Shown here one piece after another: positions 18,306 through 26,879 of a stretch of 64,000 bases of DNA. Every line of letters begins with the position of its first letter. Position 1 is the stretch's first letter. Origin of the DNA: Kitasatospora herbaricolor. Lineage in GTDB: Bacteria > Actinomycetota > Actinomycetes > Streptomycetales > Streptomycetaceae. The stretch spans positions 8,269,501 through 8,333,500 of the forward strand of contig NZ_JAUSVA010000002.1 of assembly GCF_030813695.1 (NCBI RefSeq). Direction: 5' to 3'. The position numbers were made by a program, and so were the translations under genes. The notes beneath the pieces are model-generated. The model saw only the letters and a list, made by a program, of their open reading frames with translations. It made no database searches and was not told where the DNA came from.

Positions 18306-19613
18306 ATGGCCCAAACCCCCGGCACCACGCCGGCCCCCACCCGGCGCCGCCGGCCCCTCACCCACAGCGCCCTCATCTGCATGGCGGCAGCGGCAGCCCT
18401 CCTGCTGCCCGCCGTCGCCCACGCCGCCGCAACCCCGCCCAACCCCACCACCAAGTCCGGCTACACCCTGGACTTCCAGGAGGAGTTCGACGGCACCTCG
18501 CTCAACACGAGCAAGTGGCTGCCGTCCTACCTCCCGCACTGGACGTCGACCCCCGCCAACGCCCAGGCCCGCTACACCATCGCCAACGGCACCCTCACCG
18601 AGCGCCTCGACGCCGACACCCCCGCCTGGAACGCCCAGTACGACGGCGCGGTGAAGATCTCCAGCATCCAGTCCTACGAGAAGGACAACTGGCACCGCTT
18701 CAACGGCTCCATGCCCAACGACCACCACGAGCCGGACTTCAACGGCTACTCCACCAAGTACGGCTACTTCGAGATGCGCGCGAAGAACTCCGACGTCGGA
18801 GGCGGCGGTCACCAGGCGCTGTGGCTGGTCGGAACCGACGACACCACCCTCGGCAACGCCAACTCCGAGATCGACATGGTCGAGACGTTCTTCTCCAACC
18901 CGTCCAACTGGCGCATCGCGGCCTACGGCTGGGGCGACCCCGACTTCCTCTCCTCCTGGTACCTGTCGGACACCACCGTGCCCAGCGGCAGCCCCACCAC
19001 CGAGTACCACCTCTACGGCATGGACTGGACCCCCACCCAGCTCAACTTCTACTACGACAACCAGCTCTACAAGACCATCAACGACGCCCCCAACTCGCCG
19101 ATGGGCATGATCCTCGGCCTCTACACCGACGCCGGCTCCGGCGTCCACAACAACGTCTGGCCCAAGACCTGGAACGTCGACTACCTCCGGGTGTTCAAGA
19201 ACAACGCGGGCTACGCGGAGGGCTACCAGCGGGTCAAGAACCACCAGACCGGCCAGTACCTCAACATCGAGAACAAGACCGGCAACGTCCAGTACAGCAG
19301 CATCGCCGCCACAGCCTGGAGCTCCCAGTGGTCCAGGGAGACCACCACCGACGGCTACGCCCGCTACCGCAACCGGTGGACCGGCGAGTACATGAACACC
19401 ACCACCGCCGACGCCATCGTCCACTACGGCAACCTCACCGCCACCGACACCACCAGCCAGTGGACCGAAGAGACCGTCTCCGGCTACAAGCGGCTGAAGA
19501 ACCGCTCCACCGGCACCTACGCCCACACCGAGAACCTCACCGGAAACCTCCAGCACGGCGCCGCCCCCAGCACCTGGTGGACCAGCCAGTGGACCTTCGA
19601 ACCCGCCCCCTGA
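18306..19613 (+). CDS. Secreted GH16 family glycanase with C-terminal beta-trefoil-like domain
   Basis: A 435-residue extracellular enzyme. Residues 1-41 are a signal peptide (THSALICMAAAAALLLPAVAHA). The GH16 jelly roll spans about 50-300; SEIDMVE gives the ExDxxE active-site motif with Glu188 as nucleophile and Glu193 as acid/base. The form with the extra residue is found in agarases, carrageenases and laminarinases, so the target is a beta-galactan or beta-glucan rather than settled. Residues 300-435 hold three similar units (YQRVKNHQTGQYLNIENKTG, YARYRNRWTGEYMNTTTADA, YKRLKNRSTGTYAHTENLTG), a probable trefoil lectin. It likely feeds the upstream ABC operon. Confidence 0.9.
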   Translation: MAQTPGTTPAPTRRRRPLTHSALICMAAAAALLLPAVAHAAATPPNPTTKSGYTLDFQEEFDGTSLNTSKWLPSYLPHWTSTPANAQARYTIANGTLTERLDADTPAWNAQYDGAVKISSIQSYEKDNWHRFNGSMPNDHHEPDFNGYSTKYGYFEMRAKNSDVGGGGHQALWLVGTDDTTLGNANSEIDMVETFFSNPSNWRIAAYGWGDPDFLSSWYLSDTTVPSGSPTTEYHLYGMDWTPTQLNFYYDNQLYKTINDAPNSPMGMILGLYTDAGSGVHNNVWPKTWNVDYLRVFKNNAGYAEGYQRVKNHQTGQYLNIENKTGNVQYSSIAATAWSSQWSRETTTDGYARYRNRWTGEYMNTTTADAIVHYGNLTATDTTSQWTEETVSGYKRLKNRSTGTYAHTENLTGNLQHGAAPSTWWTSQWTFEPAP

Positions 19614-19626
19614 CCCCCTGACCCCG

Positions 19627-19659
19627 GTGCGGGCCGCCCCGTCCGCGGGCGGCCCGCAC
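19627..19659 (+). terminator. Strong hairpin after the GH16 gene
   Basis: A perfect 13-bp stem (GTGCGGGCCGCCC pairing with GGGCGGCCCGCAC) with a 7-base loop begins 14 bp after the GH16 stop. No U-run follows, as is usual for actinomycete terminators. Confidence 0.75.
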
Positions 19660-19680
19660 CCCCACCGAAGGGAAGCCGCC

Positions 19681-20319
19681 ATGCTCAGGAGAACCGCTGC
19701 GCCGATCCTGGCCGCCCTCCTGCTCAGCGCAGGATGCTCCTCCGCCCACACGGCCCCCGTGCCCCCGGCCGCCGGAACCTCGGCCGCTCCGACAGCACCC
19801 GACCACTCCGGGCAGAGCCTCTGGCACGTCATCGACAGCAACGGCAACACCGTCACCCAGCTGGGGGACGACGACCCCGTCGTCACCGCCGTCCGCAAGA
19901 CAGTCGTCCTGCACTCCGGAGCGGTCGACAACCGCGACCACCGGACCATCGGCGAAAGCACCACACAGGAGTTCACCTTCTACAACAAGGGCTTCGCCGA
20001 CCAGCTCCGCTCCCAGCAGTACGACACCAAACTCGCCGCCCTGTTCACCGCCAACCACCTCACGACGCGTCAGGTCAGCATCGCCTGGTACCGATCCACA
20101 TTCCCCGAGGACATGACCACCGCCAAGGTGCAGATGGACAGCACCATCGAATTCACCGAGGCCGACCCCGCCTATCTGAGCACCAACAAGTTCGAACTGA
20201 ACAAGCCCTACACCCAGCACCGCACCATCAGCCTCACCAAGACCGGCGACACCTGGACCATCACCGCCATCGAGAAGAACCCCCTCGAAGCACCCGCCCC
20301 ACCCAAGCCGACCAGCTGA
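19681..20319 (+). CDS. Uncharacterised secreted lipoprotein
   Basis: A 212-residue protein with a lipoprotein signal (APILAALLLSAGC, lipobox LSAGC, Cys19) and a Thr/Pro/Ala spacer. The globular part (SLWHVIDSNGNTVTQLGDDD..., WTITAIEKNPLEAPAPP) has alternating strands and no recognised catalytic motif. A GAAGGGAAGCC box precedes the ATG. It follows the GH16 terminator on the same strand. Function unknown; the last lines (TISLTKTGDTWTITAIEKNP) resemble stress-resistance or SnoaL-like lipoprotein domains, but weakly. Confidence 0.7.
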   Translation: MLRRTAAPILAALLLSAGCSSAHTAPVPPAAGTSAAPTAPDHSGQSLWHVIDSNGNTVTQLGDDDPVVTAVRKTVVLHSGAVDNRDHRTIGESTTQEFTFYNKGFADQLRSQQYDTKLAALFTANHLTTRQVSIAWYRSTFPEDMTTAKVQMDSTIEFTEADPAYLSTNKFELNKPYTQHRTISLTKTGDTWTITAIEKNPLEAPAPPKPTS

Positions 20320-20391
20320 CAGCGGAAGACCTCGAAGCAACCCAGTACGCCCCCACCGGAACCGTCCACCAGGCACCGGAGAACGTCCGCC

Positions 20392-20529
20392 GTGAAGCAC
20401 GTCATCGCACTCGATGTAGGCGGCACCGGCATGAAGGCCGCGCTGCTCGCCCAGGACGGCTCCGTGCTGTTCGAAGCACGCCGACCGACCGGGCGGGAGC
20501 ACGGCACGGACGCCGTGGTCACCGCCATC
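20392..20529 (+). pseudogene. Truncated ROK-family sugar kinase (N-terminal stump)
   Basis: Only the first 46 residues of a ROK glucokinase-type protein remain: MKHVIALDVGGTGMKAALLA contains the ATP phosphate-loop DxGGTxxK. After GREHGTDAVVTAI the frame stays open but the sequence no longer resembles the family; the remaining 250 residues with the sugar site and zinc motif are missing. It would have completed the sugar-import cluster as the phosphorylating step. Confidence 0.8.
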
Positions 20530-20751
20530 CCCCTGTCCGACCTCCGGGCATCCGGCCTCGGCGGGAATCGACGATCCCCGGACAGCGGCGGCCACCACCG
20601 CCGGGCATCAGCCGGCGGGAGCCGCCAGGGTCGGCAGGGGCCGCCACCTGCCCGCCCGCCGGCCGCGCGCTGGCGTTCCGGCCGGCGGTGCGGGGTTCCA
20701 CGTAGGTGCCACCCCCTTTCGTCCCAGCAGTTCCTGTGCTGCGATATCCGG

Positions 20752-21135
20752 GTGACTGACACTCAATTCCCCCGGTTGAAGCACGGCTCTGCCGCATGGC
20801 TCGCGGCCCGGGACAGCATGGTCGAGATCATCAAGGGCTGGGCGACGGATGGCAGGCCCGACACCTACGGCAGGCTGAGCGAGGAACTGAGGGACGCGGG
20901 CTACTCGGTCCCGCCCCGGGGCACGCTGATGAGCAACCTTCTTGAGGCCGCGTGCCGAGTCGAGGCGGCCAGAGACGTGCCCGTGATGCTGACCGCCATC
21001 GTGGTGAACAAGCAGAGCAAGCGGCCCTCCGAACAGTTCGAGGTGCTCGCCAAGACGGAACCGTTCCGGCGCGGGGACCAACCGGACTGGACCTGGGAGA
21101 CGGAACAGAAGCGGGTGTTCGCCCACTACAGATGA
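20752..21135 (+). CDS. Uncharacterised 127-aa protein
   Basis: A soluble protein starting VTDTQFPRLKHGSAAWLAAR, with TYGRLSEELRDAGYSVPPRG and VMLTAIVVNKQSKRPSEQFE as its most distinctive blocks and an F-A-H-Y-R end. The sequence has the look of a conserved actinomycete hypothetical protein, but I cannot name its function. The GTG at 20752 is the first start that excludes the unrelated reading that runs on from the ROK stump. No signal peptide or membrane segment. Confidence 0.6.
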   Translation: MTDTQFPRLKHGSAAWLAARDSMVEIIKGWATDGRPDTYGRLSEELRDAGYSVPPRGTLMSNLLEAACRVEAARDVPVMLTAIVVNKQSKRPSEQFEVLAKTEPFRRGDQPDWTWETEQKRVFAHYR

Positions 21136-21261
21136 CACGACGCACCGGCCGGCGAGGTGGACCCCGAGGAGATCTCCAGAGCGTTTGGACGCTGCCGTCA
21201 GCGTGGTCACCCCGGCGGGTGCCCACCACGCCGCCCGGCGGAGGGATAGTGCCCGAGGCGC

Positions 21262-21372
21262 TCAGACCCGCCGCAGGGCGACGAGGGCCGACAACCCCGA
21301 AAACACCACACCGACAAGCTCATTGACATCGCGCACACCATGACAGCGACAGTCGTCACCCTTCGTTACCGA
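21262..21372 (-). pseudogene. ISL3 element end with transposase N-terminal stub
   Basis: Minus-strand translation gives GVRDVNELVGVVFSGLSALV then a stop. The DNA from about 21295 to 21370 is closely similar to 35626-35720, the upstream edge of the larger ISL3 copy (shared ACACCACACC.ACAAGCTC and CTTCGTTACC blocks). This is the remaining end of a second, almost fully deleted copy. Confidence 0.7.
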
Positions 21373-21445
21373 CGAGTACGTGCCGGAGCCGTTCAAGGGA
21401 CAGACCCGATTCCCCCGCCTGATTCGGGTTTGTCCTCGTGCGGAT

Positions 21446-21478
21446 GGCCCGTCGCGGGCCGGGGGAGCGCGACGGGCC
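21446..21478 (-). terminator. Hairpin after the first GH27 gene
   Basis: An 11-bp stem (GGCCCGTCGCG with CGCGACGGGCC) and an 11-base loop, 33 bp beyond the stop of the minus-strand GH27 gene ending at 21512. Confidence 0.7.
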
Positions 21479-21511
21479 GTCTCAGTGGTCAGTGCGGTGT
21501 GACGATGATGT

Positions 21512-23926
21512 CTAGGGGTGTCCTGCGGCGGCCGGGCCGGCGGTGAGGGCGAGGGTGTTGTCGAGCTGCTGCCAGACGCCGGTGGGGCCGGTGCCGATGC
21601 GGTACCACTGCCAGAGGGTGTTGTCGGTGGCGCGGATGTAGACGTTGACGCGGTAGTCCACCTGGGTCGCGCTCGGGGCTCCGATGCCGGCGCGGCCGAG
21701 GTCGTACCAGGTCGAGGACCAGCCACCGGCGGCGGTCCAGCTGAGCTGGCCGATCTTGTCGGTGGGGGCGAGGGTGGCGAAGACCTCGATCTGGCCGGGC
21801 CCGCCGCTGGCCGCCGTCGGCGAGGAGGCGAGGGTGCCGCCGCGCCTGGTCCAGCCGGTCCATTCGCCGCTGACGTAGCTCTTCTGCCAGAGCGCGTTGT
21901 CGGTGCCGCGGGCGAAGAGGTCGATGCGGTTGAGCGAGGCCACCGCAGCGGGGGTGCCGACGATGGTGGTCGAATCGGGTGCGTCCTGGCTCACCCAGCT
22001 GGTGGTCCACTTGACGTCGGGCCAGTACGCCGGGAGGTCGTTCTGGCCCGGTGTCTGCTGGAAGGTCTTCTGGTAGACCTTGCCGTCGGTGCTGCGGATG
22101 AACACGTCGATGCGGTCGCGTCCGAGGCTCGCCGCCGCGGGGCTGGCAGTGAGCGTCCCGCCGAGGCTGGTCCAGGTGCCCCAGGCGCCGTTCTTGTAGG
22201 TGTTGGTCCACAGGGCGTCGTCGGCGCCTCGGACGAAGACGTCGGTGCCGCCGGGGGAGGAGACAACGGCGGGTTCGCCCTTGACGGAGCCCGGCCCGGT
22301 GGACCCGGCAGCGCTCAGAGACACGGTCTGCCACGCCGACCAGGTGCTGCTGTTCCAGGTCTTCGTGCTGAGACCCGTCGCGGTCGGGACGACGACCGTG
22401 TCCGGCCACTGTTCGGCGGTGCCGGTGAGCTTGAGCAGCACGGACTGGTGGGGGGCGAGGGTGAAGGACTGCGAGCCGACGGAGGCGAGGGTGCCGAGGT
22501 TCGAGCCGGTGTAGAGGTTCTGCACCGTGGCGGTGCCGTTGAGGCCCAGGTTCTGGGTGGTGAAGGCGTAGGTCTGCGAGCTGGTGCTGCGGTTCAGGAG
22601 CAGGACGGCCCGGGTGCCGGCGGTGGCGAGCTGCTTGGACCAGACCTGGACCTTGCCGTTGTCGAGGACCTTCTGTCCCTGGTGGTTGGCACTGTCCTGG
22701 GCGACGGCGATCACCGACTGGTTGCCGACGATGCCCGCGGTCGCCGTGTCCAGGCCGGTGAGGTCGCTCGCCAGCACGAGCGGGGCGCCCTGGACGGCCC
22801 ACATCCCGAAGTAGGACTGCTGTTCGTTCGGGGTGAGGCCCCACTGCGTGGTGGTGTCCGTCCCGTGGGTCTGCTGCCGCCCGGTGACCGGGTTGTTGCC
22901 GAAGCCGGGCCCGACCATCAGGTAGTCCGGGTCGTTGTACTGGCCGGTGGCGTGATTGCTGGGGTGGTCGTTCAGGTCGAAGTTGCCCGTGACCTGGCTG
23001 AAGTTGACCCAGGTCGAGCCGCCGTTGGACGGGGTGCCCCAGCCGACGTTGCCCGAGAGGTCGCGGCCGGTGCGCCAGGCGCGGCCGGCGGACCCGCCCC
23101 ACACCCACGGGCCGTCCGGGGAACCGGCGCCCCACTGGCACATGTCCAGGGCGATCGGGTGGGCGAGGCCGGCGGAGGTCTTGGCGTTGGCCGCCAGGCT
23201 GCCCCAGTCCTTGTAGTCCGCCATGACCGTGCTGTATTTGGTCGGCGTGCCGCCGCAGTGGTCCAGCTTCAGGAAGTCGAAGCCCCAGTCCGCGAACGTG
23301 GTCAGGTCCCTGGCCTCGTGGTCGCCGCTGCCGCTCATCCCGCCACAGCCCCGGGTGCCCGTGTCGGTGTACATGCCGGCCTTGAGGCCGAGCTCGTGGA
23401 TGTAGTTGGTGAGGTCCTTCATGGTGTTCAACGCGCGCGCGGGCACCGTGCTGCCGTTGGACAGGGTGACCGCTCTGGTCTGGGCGCCGGTCAGGAATCC
23501 GGTCTTCGTGGTGAGGGTGCCGGTGGCGTCGCGTCCGGCACCGTTGTCGGGTCCCCAGCCGTCGTCGATGCCGATGTCGCGGTAGCCGAGGTCGGCGAGG
23601 CTCTTGTGCCCGCCCGAGTCGTCGATCGGGAGGTTCGCGTTCGGCGTCGCCATGCCGGCCGCCTGATCGGCGATGCTCTTGGCGGAGATGCTGGTGCCGT
23701 AGAAGAACCAGGAGTTCCAGCCCATCGGCGGGGCCGTCGCGCCGTACACGCCGGGCGGCACCATCGCCCGGGCGGGAGTCGGGATGCTGACGGCCGTCAC
23801 CGTCAGCGACCCCGCCACGAGCACCCCGGCGCTCAACACCAGGCTGGAGATTCGTCGAACGGGCCGGCGGGGGGAGCCGGCGATCGTCAGGCCGGGGCTG
23901 CCCGAGCGTACGGAGGCAGGGAACAT
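21512..23926 (-). CDS. Secreted GH27 alpha-galactosidase-type enzyme with beta-propeller lectin domain
   Basis: An 804-residue exported enzyme. An unusually long signal region (about residues 1-54) ends near PTPARA. The GH27 barrel starts at APPMGWNSWFFYG; FDFLKLDHCGG carries the nucleophile Asp222 and AWRTGRDL the acid/base Asp289. After a C-terminal beta-sandwich, residues 540-804 contain five repeats of the type DVFVRGADDALWTNTY, DVFIRSTDGKVYQKTF, DLFARGTDNALWQKSY and NVYIRATDNTLWQWYR, which mark a PLL-like/DUF346 beta-propeller lectin. The ATG at 23926 follows GGAGCTCTC. It lies 180 bp downstream of another GH27 gene on the same strand and may be read with it. Compared with typical alpha-galactosidases there is an insertion around residues 130-165. 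Confidence 0.92.
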   Translation of the reverse strand: MFPASVRSGSPGLTIAGSPRRPVRRISSLVLSAGVLVAGSLTVTAVSIPTPARAMVPPGVYGATAPPMGWNSWFFYGTSISAKSIADQAAGMATPNANLPIDDSGGHKSLADLGYRDIGIDDGWGPDNGAGRDATGTLTTKTGFLTGAQTRAVTLSNGSTVPARALNTMKDLTNYIHELGLKAGMYTDTGTRGCGGMSGSGDHEARDLTTFADWGFDFLKLDHCGGTPTKYSTVMADYKDWGSLAANAKTSAGLAHPIALDMCQWGAGSPDGPWVWGGSAGRAWRTGRDLSGNVGWGTPSNGGSTWVNFSQVTGNFDLNDHPSNHATGQYNDPDYLMVGPGFGNNPVTGRQQTHGTDTTTQWGLTPNEQQSYFGMWAVQGAPLVLASDLTGLDTATAGIVGNQSVIAVAQDSANHQGQKVLDNGKVQVWSKQLATAGTRAVLLLNRSTSSQTYAFTTQNLGLNGTATVQNLYTGSNLGTLASVGSQSFTLAPHQSVLLKLTGTAEQWPDTVVVPTATGLSTKTWNSSTWSAWQTVSLSAAGSTGPGSVKGEPAVVSSPGGTDVFVRGADDALWTNTYKNGAWGTWTSLGGTLTASPAAASLGRDRIDVFIRSTDGKVYQKTFQQTPGQNDLPAYWPDVKWTTSWVSQDAPDSTTIVGTPAAVASLNRIDLFARGTDNALWQKSYVSGEWTGWTRRGGTLASSPTAASGGPGQIEVFATLAPTDKIGQLSWTAAGGWSSTWYDLGRAGIGAPSATQVDYRVNVYIRATDNTLWQWYRIGTGPTGVWQQLDNTLALTAGPAAAGHP

Positions 23927-24106
23927 GAGAGCTCCTGGGTGGTTGAGATCACGGGGCCATGGGGTGGGGGCGGTCATCCACAGGCCGTGGTCGGACCTGG
24001 GGTGAGCAGCCGGCCGATCGCGACAACGGGACGGCTGGTCACGGCACGGAACAGGCGAGGGTCGGTGGAGCAGGCGTCGACGACAGCACCGCGCACATCG
24101 TCGCTG

Positions 24107-25822
24107 TCAGTCGACCTTGGTGAAGGTCCAGGTCTGGTTGGGTGTGCCGGTGGCGCTCTCCTGGGTGAGAACGGCGCCGCTGGTGGTGGAGGCGGTGGTC
24201 AGGGCGAGGTTGCTGCCCTTGCCGATGAGTTGGTAGCCGCCGCCGGAGGAAACGGGGAGCCACTTCTGGTTGTCGCCCGTGTGGCAGCCGTACTGGATGA
24301 CGGCGGTGCCCGCGGTGGTGGCACCGCCTCTGACGTCCGCGCACAGGCCGGAGTTGATGTTCTTCATCTGGTAGGAGCCGTCGCCGTTGGCGGTGAGGGT
24401 CCACTTCTGGTTGGCGCTGTTGTGCCAGGCCCAGGTGATCAGCTGGGTGTTGGCGCTGGTGGAGGAGTTGGGGACGTCGACGGCCTGGGTGGTGCCGGTG
24501 GCGATCTCGTAGACGCCGCCGGAGACGATCGGGGAGGTGGCCGTGCCGGTGCCGGTGACGCGGTACATCACGGTGCCGTGGGACGGGACCTGCGCGCTGA
24601 TCACGCCGGTGGTGTTGGTGGTGCTTGTGCCGGCCCACAGGTCCTTGAGGGTGTAGGTCGCGGCGCCGCCGATGCCGACGGCGTTGGCGCTGGTGCTGAT
24701 GGTGGCCGTGGAGGCGTTCTTGTTGGTGAGGGTGACCGAGCGGTCGCCGTTGGCGAGGACCTTGCTCATCACCAGGAGGCCGCCGGAGTCGGAGACGACG
24801 GTGCCCTGCTTGCCCGCGGAGTCCTGGTCGACCGCGATCACGTCGGTTCTGCCGAGGACGGCGAGGGTCGCGGTGGTGGCCGCCGACACGTCGTTGCCCA
24901 TGATGAGGGGCGCGGCGAGCTGGGCCCAGAGGCTGAAGTGGCTGCGGTACTCGGCGTCCGTCATACCGCCGTTGCCGACCTCGAGCATGTCCGGGTCGTT
25001 CCACTGGCCGGGCTTGGCGGCGGCCGGGATCGCGGCGGCCCTTCCGAAGTTGTAGAGGACGCTGCTCCAGCTGTCGGTGATGTCGGTGGAGGTGCGCCAG
25101 AGGTTGGCGACCGGGCCCGCCCAGGAGGGGAGGTCGAGCGCCGCGCAGCAGTTGGAGAGGCTGTAGGCGATCGGCCGCTTGGTGGCGGCGAGTGCGTCGC
25201 GCATTCGCGGGAAGAGGGCTTGGGCGAGCTGCTTCTCGGTGAAGCCGGGGAAGTCGGCCCACATGTTCGGGGACTCGGTGGTGGAGGTCTGGCACCAGTC
25301 GTACTTGAGGTAGTCGACGCCCCAGGCGGCGAAGGAGGCCGCGTCCGCCGTCTCGTGGCCGTAACTGCCGGGCCGGTGCTGGCAGGTGCCCTCGGTGGGC
25401 GACTCGTAGAGCCCGAACTTCAGGCCCTTGCCGTGCAGGTAGTCTCCGAGCGCCTTCATGCCGCTCGGGAACTTCACCGCATCGGCGACCAGGTTGCCGT
25501 CGACGTCGCGCGCGCTGCCCATCCAGCAGTCGTCGACGGTCACGTAGGTGTAGCCGAGGTCCTTCAGGCCCTTGCTGACGATCGCGTCGGCGACCGCCTT
25601 GACCTTGGCCTCGGTGATGCTGCAGCCGAACCTGTTCCAGCTGTTCCAGCCCATCGGTGGAGTGAGGGCCAGGCCGTTGCCGAGGGCTGCCGCGCCCGGT
25701 GCGGTGGCGACCTGGGTGACGACCGCACCCAGGGTGAGCGCGCCGCTCCCGAGCAGCAGAGACAGAGCGGAGCCGGCTACGCCGAGCCGGATCCTTGTGG
25801 CGGGACGGTGAAGACGCATCAT
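24107..25822 (-). CDS. Secreted GH27 alpha-galactosidase with C-terminal ricin-type domain
   Basis: A 571-residue exported enzyme. Residues 1-47 form the signal peptide. The barrel is the most canonical of the five: LTPPMGWNSWNRFGC, VTVDDCWM, YLKYDWC with nucleophile Asp175, LWRTSTDI with acid/base Asp247, and QWNDPDMLEVG. Residues 435-571 are a ricin B-type beta-trefoil (CBM13-like) with repeated QKWTL/QKWLP/NQTWTF. Two adjacent ATGs occur; the first at 25822 has AGGA 8 nt upstream. The GAGCAT palindrome at 26179-26200 lies about 360 bp upstream. Canonical residues make alpha-galactosidase or alpha-N-acetylgalactosaminidase activity likely. Confidence 0.93.
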   Translation of the reverse strand: MMRLHRPATRIRLGVAGSALSLLLGSGALTLGAVVTQVATAPGAAALGNGLALTPPMGWNSWNRFGCSITEAKVKAVADAIVSKGLKDLGYTYVTVDDCWMGSARDVDGNLVADAVKFPSGMKALGDYLHGKGLKFGLYESPTEGTCQHRPGSYGHETADAASFAAWGVDYLKYDWCQTSTTESPNMWADFPGFTEKQLAQALFPRMRDALAATKRPIAYSLSNCCAALDLPSWAGPVANLWRTSTDITDSWSSVLYNFGRAAAIPAAAKPGQWNDPDMLEVGNGGMTDAEYRSHFSLWAQLAAPLIMGNDVSAATTATLAVLGRTDVIAVDQDSAGKQGTVVSDSGGLLVMSKVLANGDRSVTLTNKNASTATISTSANAVGIGGAATYTLKDLWAGTSTTNTTGVISAQVPSHGTVMYRVTGTGTATSPIVSGGVYEIATGTTQAVDVPNSSTSANTQLITWAWHNSANQKWTLTANGDGSYQMKNINSGLCADVRGGATTAGTAVIQYGCHTGDNQKWLPVSSGGGYQLIGKGSNLALTTASTTSGAVLTQESATGTPNQTWTFTKVD

Positions 25823-26879
25823 GGATTTCCTGTCGGACGGTGAGGACGGAGGAGACCGACGGTTGACGGCGGGCCGGTGGAGGATCTGGCCGACGGAGAA
25901 TGACGGCCGCACAGAAATGCAGGACAGCGAGCGCCAGGTCGACTGAGCCCAACAGAATCGACCAGCTGGGTGGCCAGTACCGCGTCGGCACGGACGACTG
26001 TCCACCGCGGCCCCGATGGTGGTGAGCGGCGGATCGCCCGAACAGCACACCGGAGAGGCACAGCAGCGGACAGCCCGCAGGAGCGGGCCGGCTCCCCCCC
26101 GGCAGTGCTCCGAAGAGACGGCCAGGCGTGCCCGGCGAATCTGCGCGCCGCCCCTGCGAATGCCCTGCGAGGCGACACTGAGCATGTGTCAAGATGCTCA
26201 TTTCAGGGCTACTTAGAGCAAGTTCAAGCAAACCGTGGCAGCAGTCGGGGTCGAAGTCAAGGGATGCTTCGCCGGATCATCGATGGATGACAGCTGCCGC
26301 CATTGCCCCCCGGGGCGACCCGCAGGTCGCCCTCGACCGAGACCCCAACGGCAACAAGCCCCCCGCACTGTCGCGCGGACGGGGGCCGGGGCGCGGGCAC
26401 TGCGACAGCGCACAGGAGGTCCTCCGTCGTTGGCCGGGGCGGGGCTCCAGCGGGCGCAGTATCGGTGACCAGGAGGTCACGATGCAGGCATGCGGCCTGT
26501 ACGGTGAGGCATCGCCTCGGAGGATTTGGCCTGGACCAGATGGGCCGCCTACCCGTTCGACCGAGTCCCGGCCCATGCGTCTGACGCGTGCCTGCTCGTC
26601 GTGACGCCGGTGGCAGCGATCCTTCCCGCCGCCAAACCCGTCCTTGCCCTTGCCCGTTTTCTGTTATCCGACGCCCCTCCCGGGATCTCCCCTGATGCAG
26701 GAGGGAACTCGCAGCTCGGTCTCACCTCCGCACCGACGCGGAGATCGGTGAGCCCCGATCGCAACGGCTGGGGCTCACCCTTCCTGCCTCACCCCCGAAG
26801 GGCGGATCGCGGTACCTCGCCATGCCGAGGGCCCTCTGCGCGACCGCCCTCGGACCGAACGACCAAGGACTTCCTACTC
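25823..26879. other. Long divergent intergenic region
   Basis: About 1,050 bp between the divergent GH27 gene and the protease gene. It holds an AT-richer island at 26175-26235 with a palindrome (listed separately). No frame with real-gene features was found; the frames that run through are extensions of the flanking genes. Confidence 0.5.
26179..26200 (-). promoter_or_regulatory. GAGCAT palindrome overlapping a TTGACA box
   Basis: A perfect inverted repeat TGAGCAT-N8-ATGCTCA. Read on the minus strand (toward the GH27 gene starting at 25822) the spacer contains TTGACA, a consensus -35 box. The same GAGCAT half-site and a TTGACA box occur upstream of the GH27 gene starting at 51143. Operator function is inferred. 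Confidence 0.5.

Noticed and set aside
21518..25843. Open frame of 1,441 codons on the + strand
   Set aside because: It is antisense to two GH27 genes whose motifs are unmistakable; its Gly/Val/Ala-rich translation is the usual mirror of GC-rich codon use.
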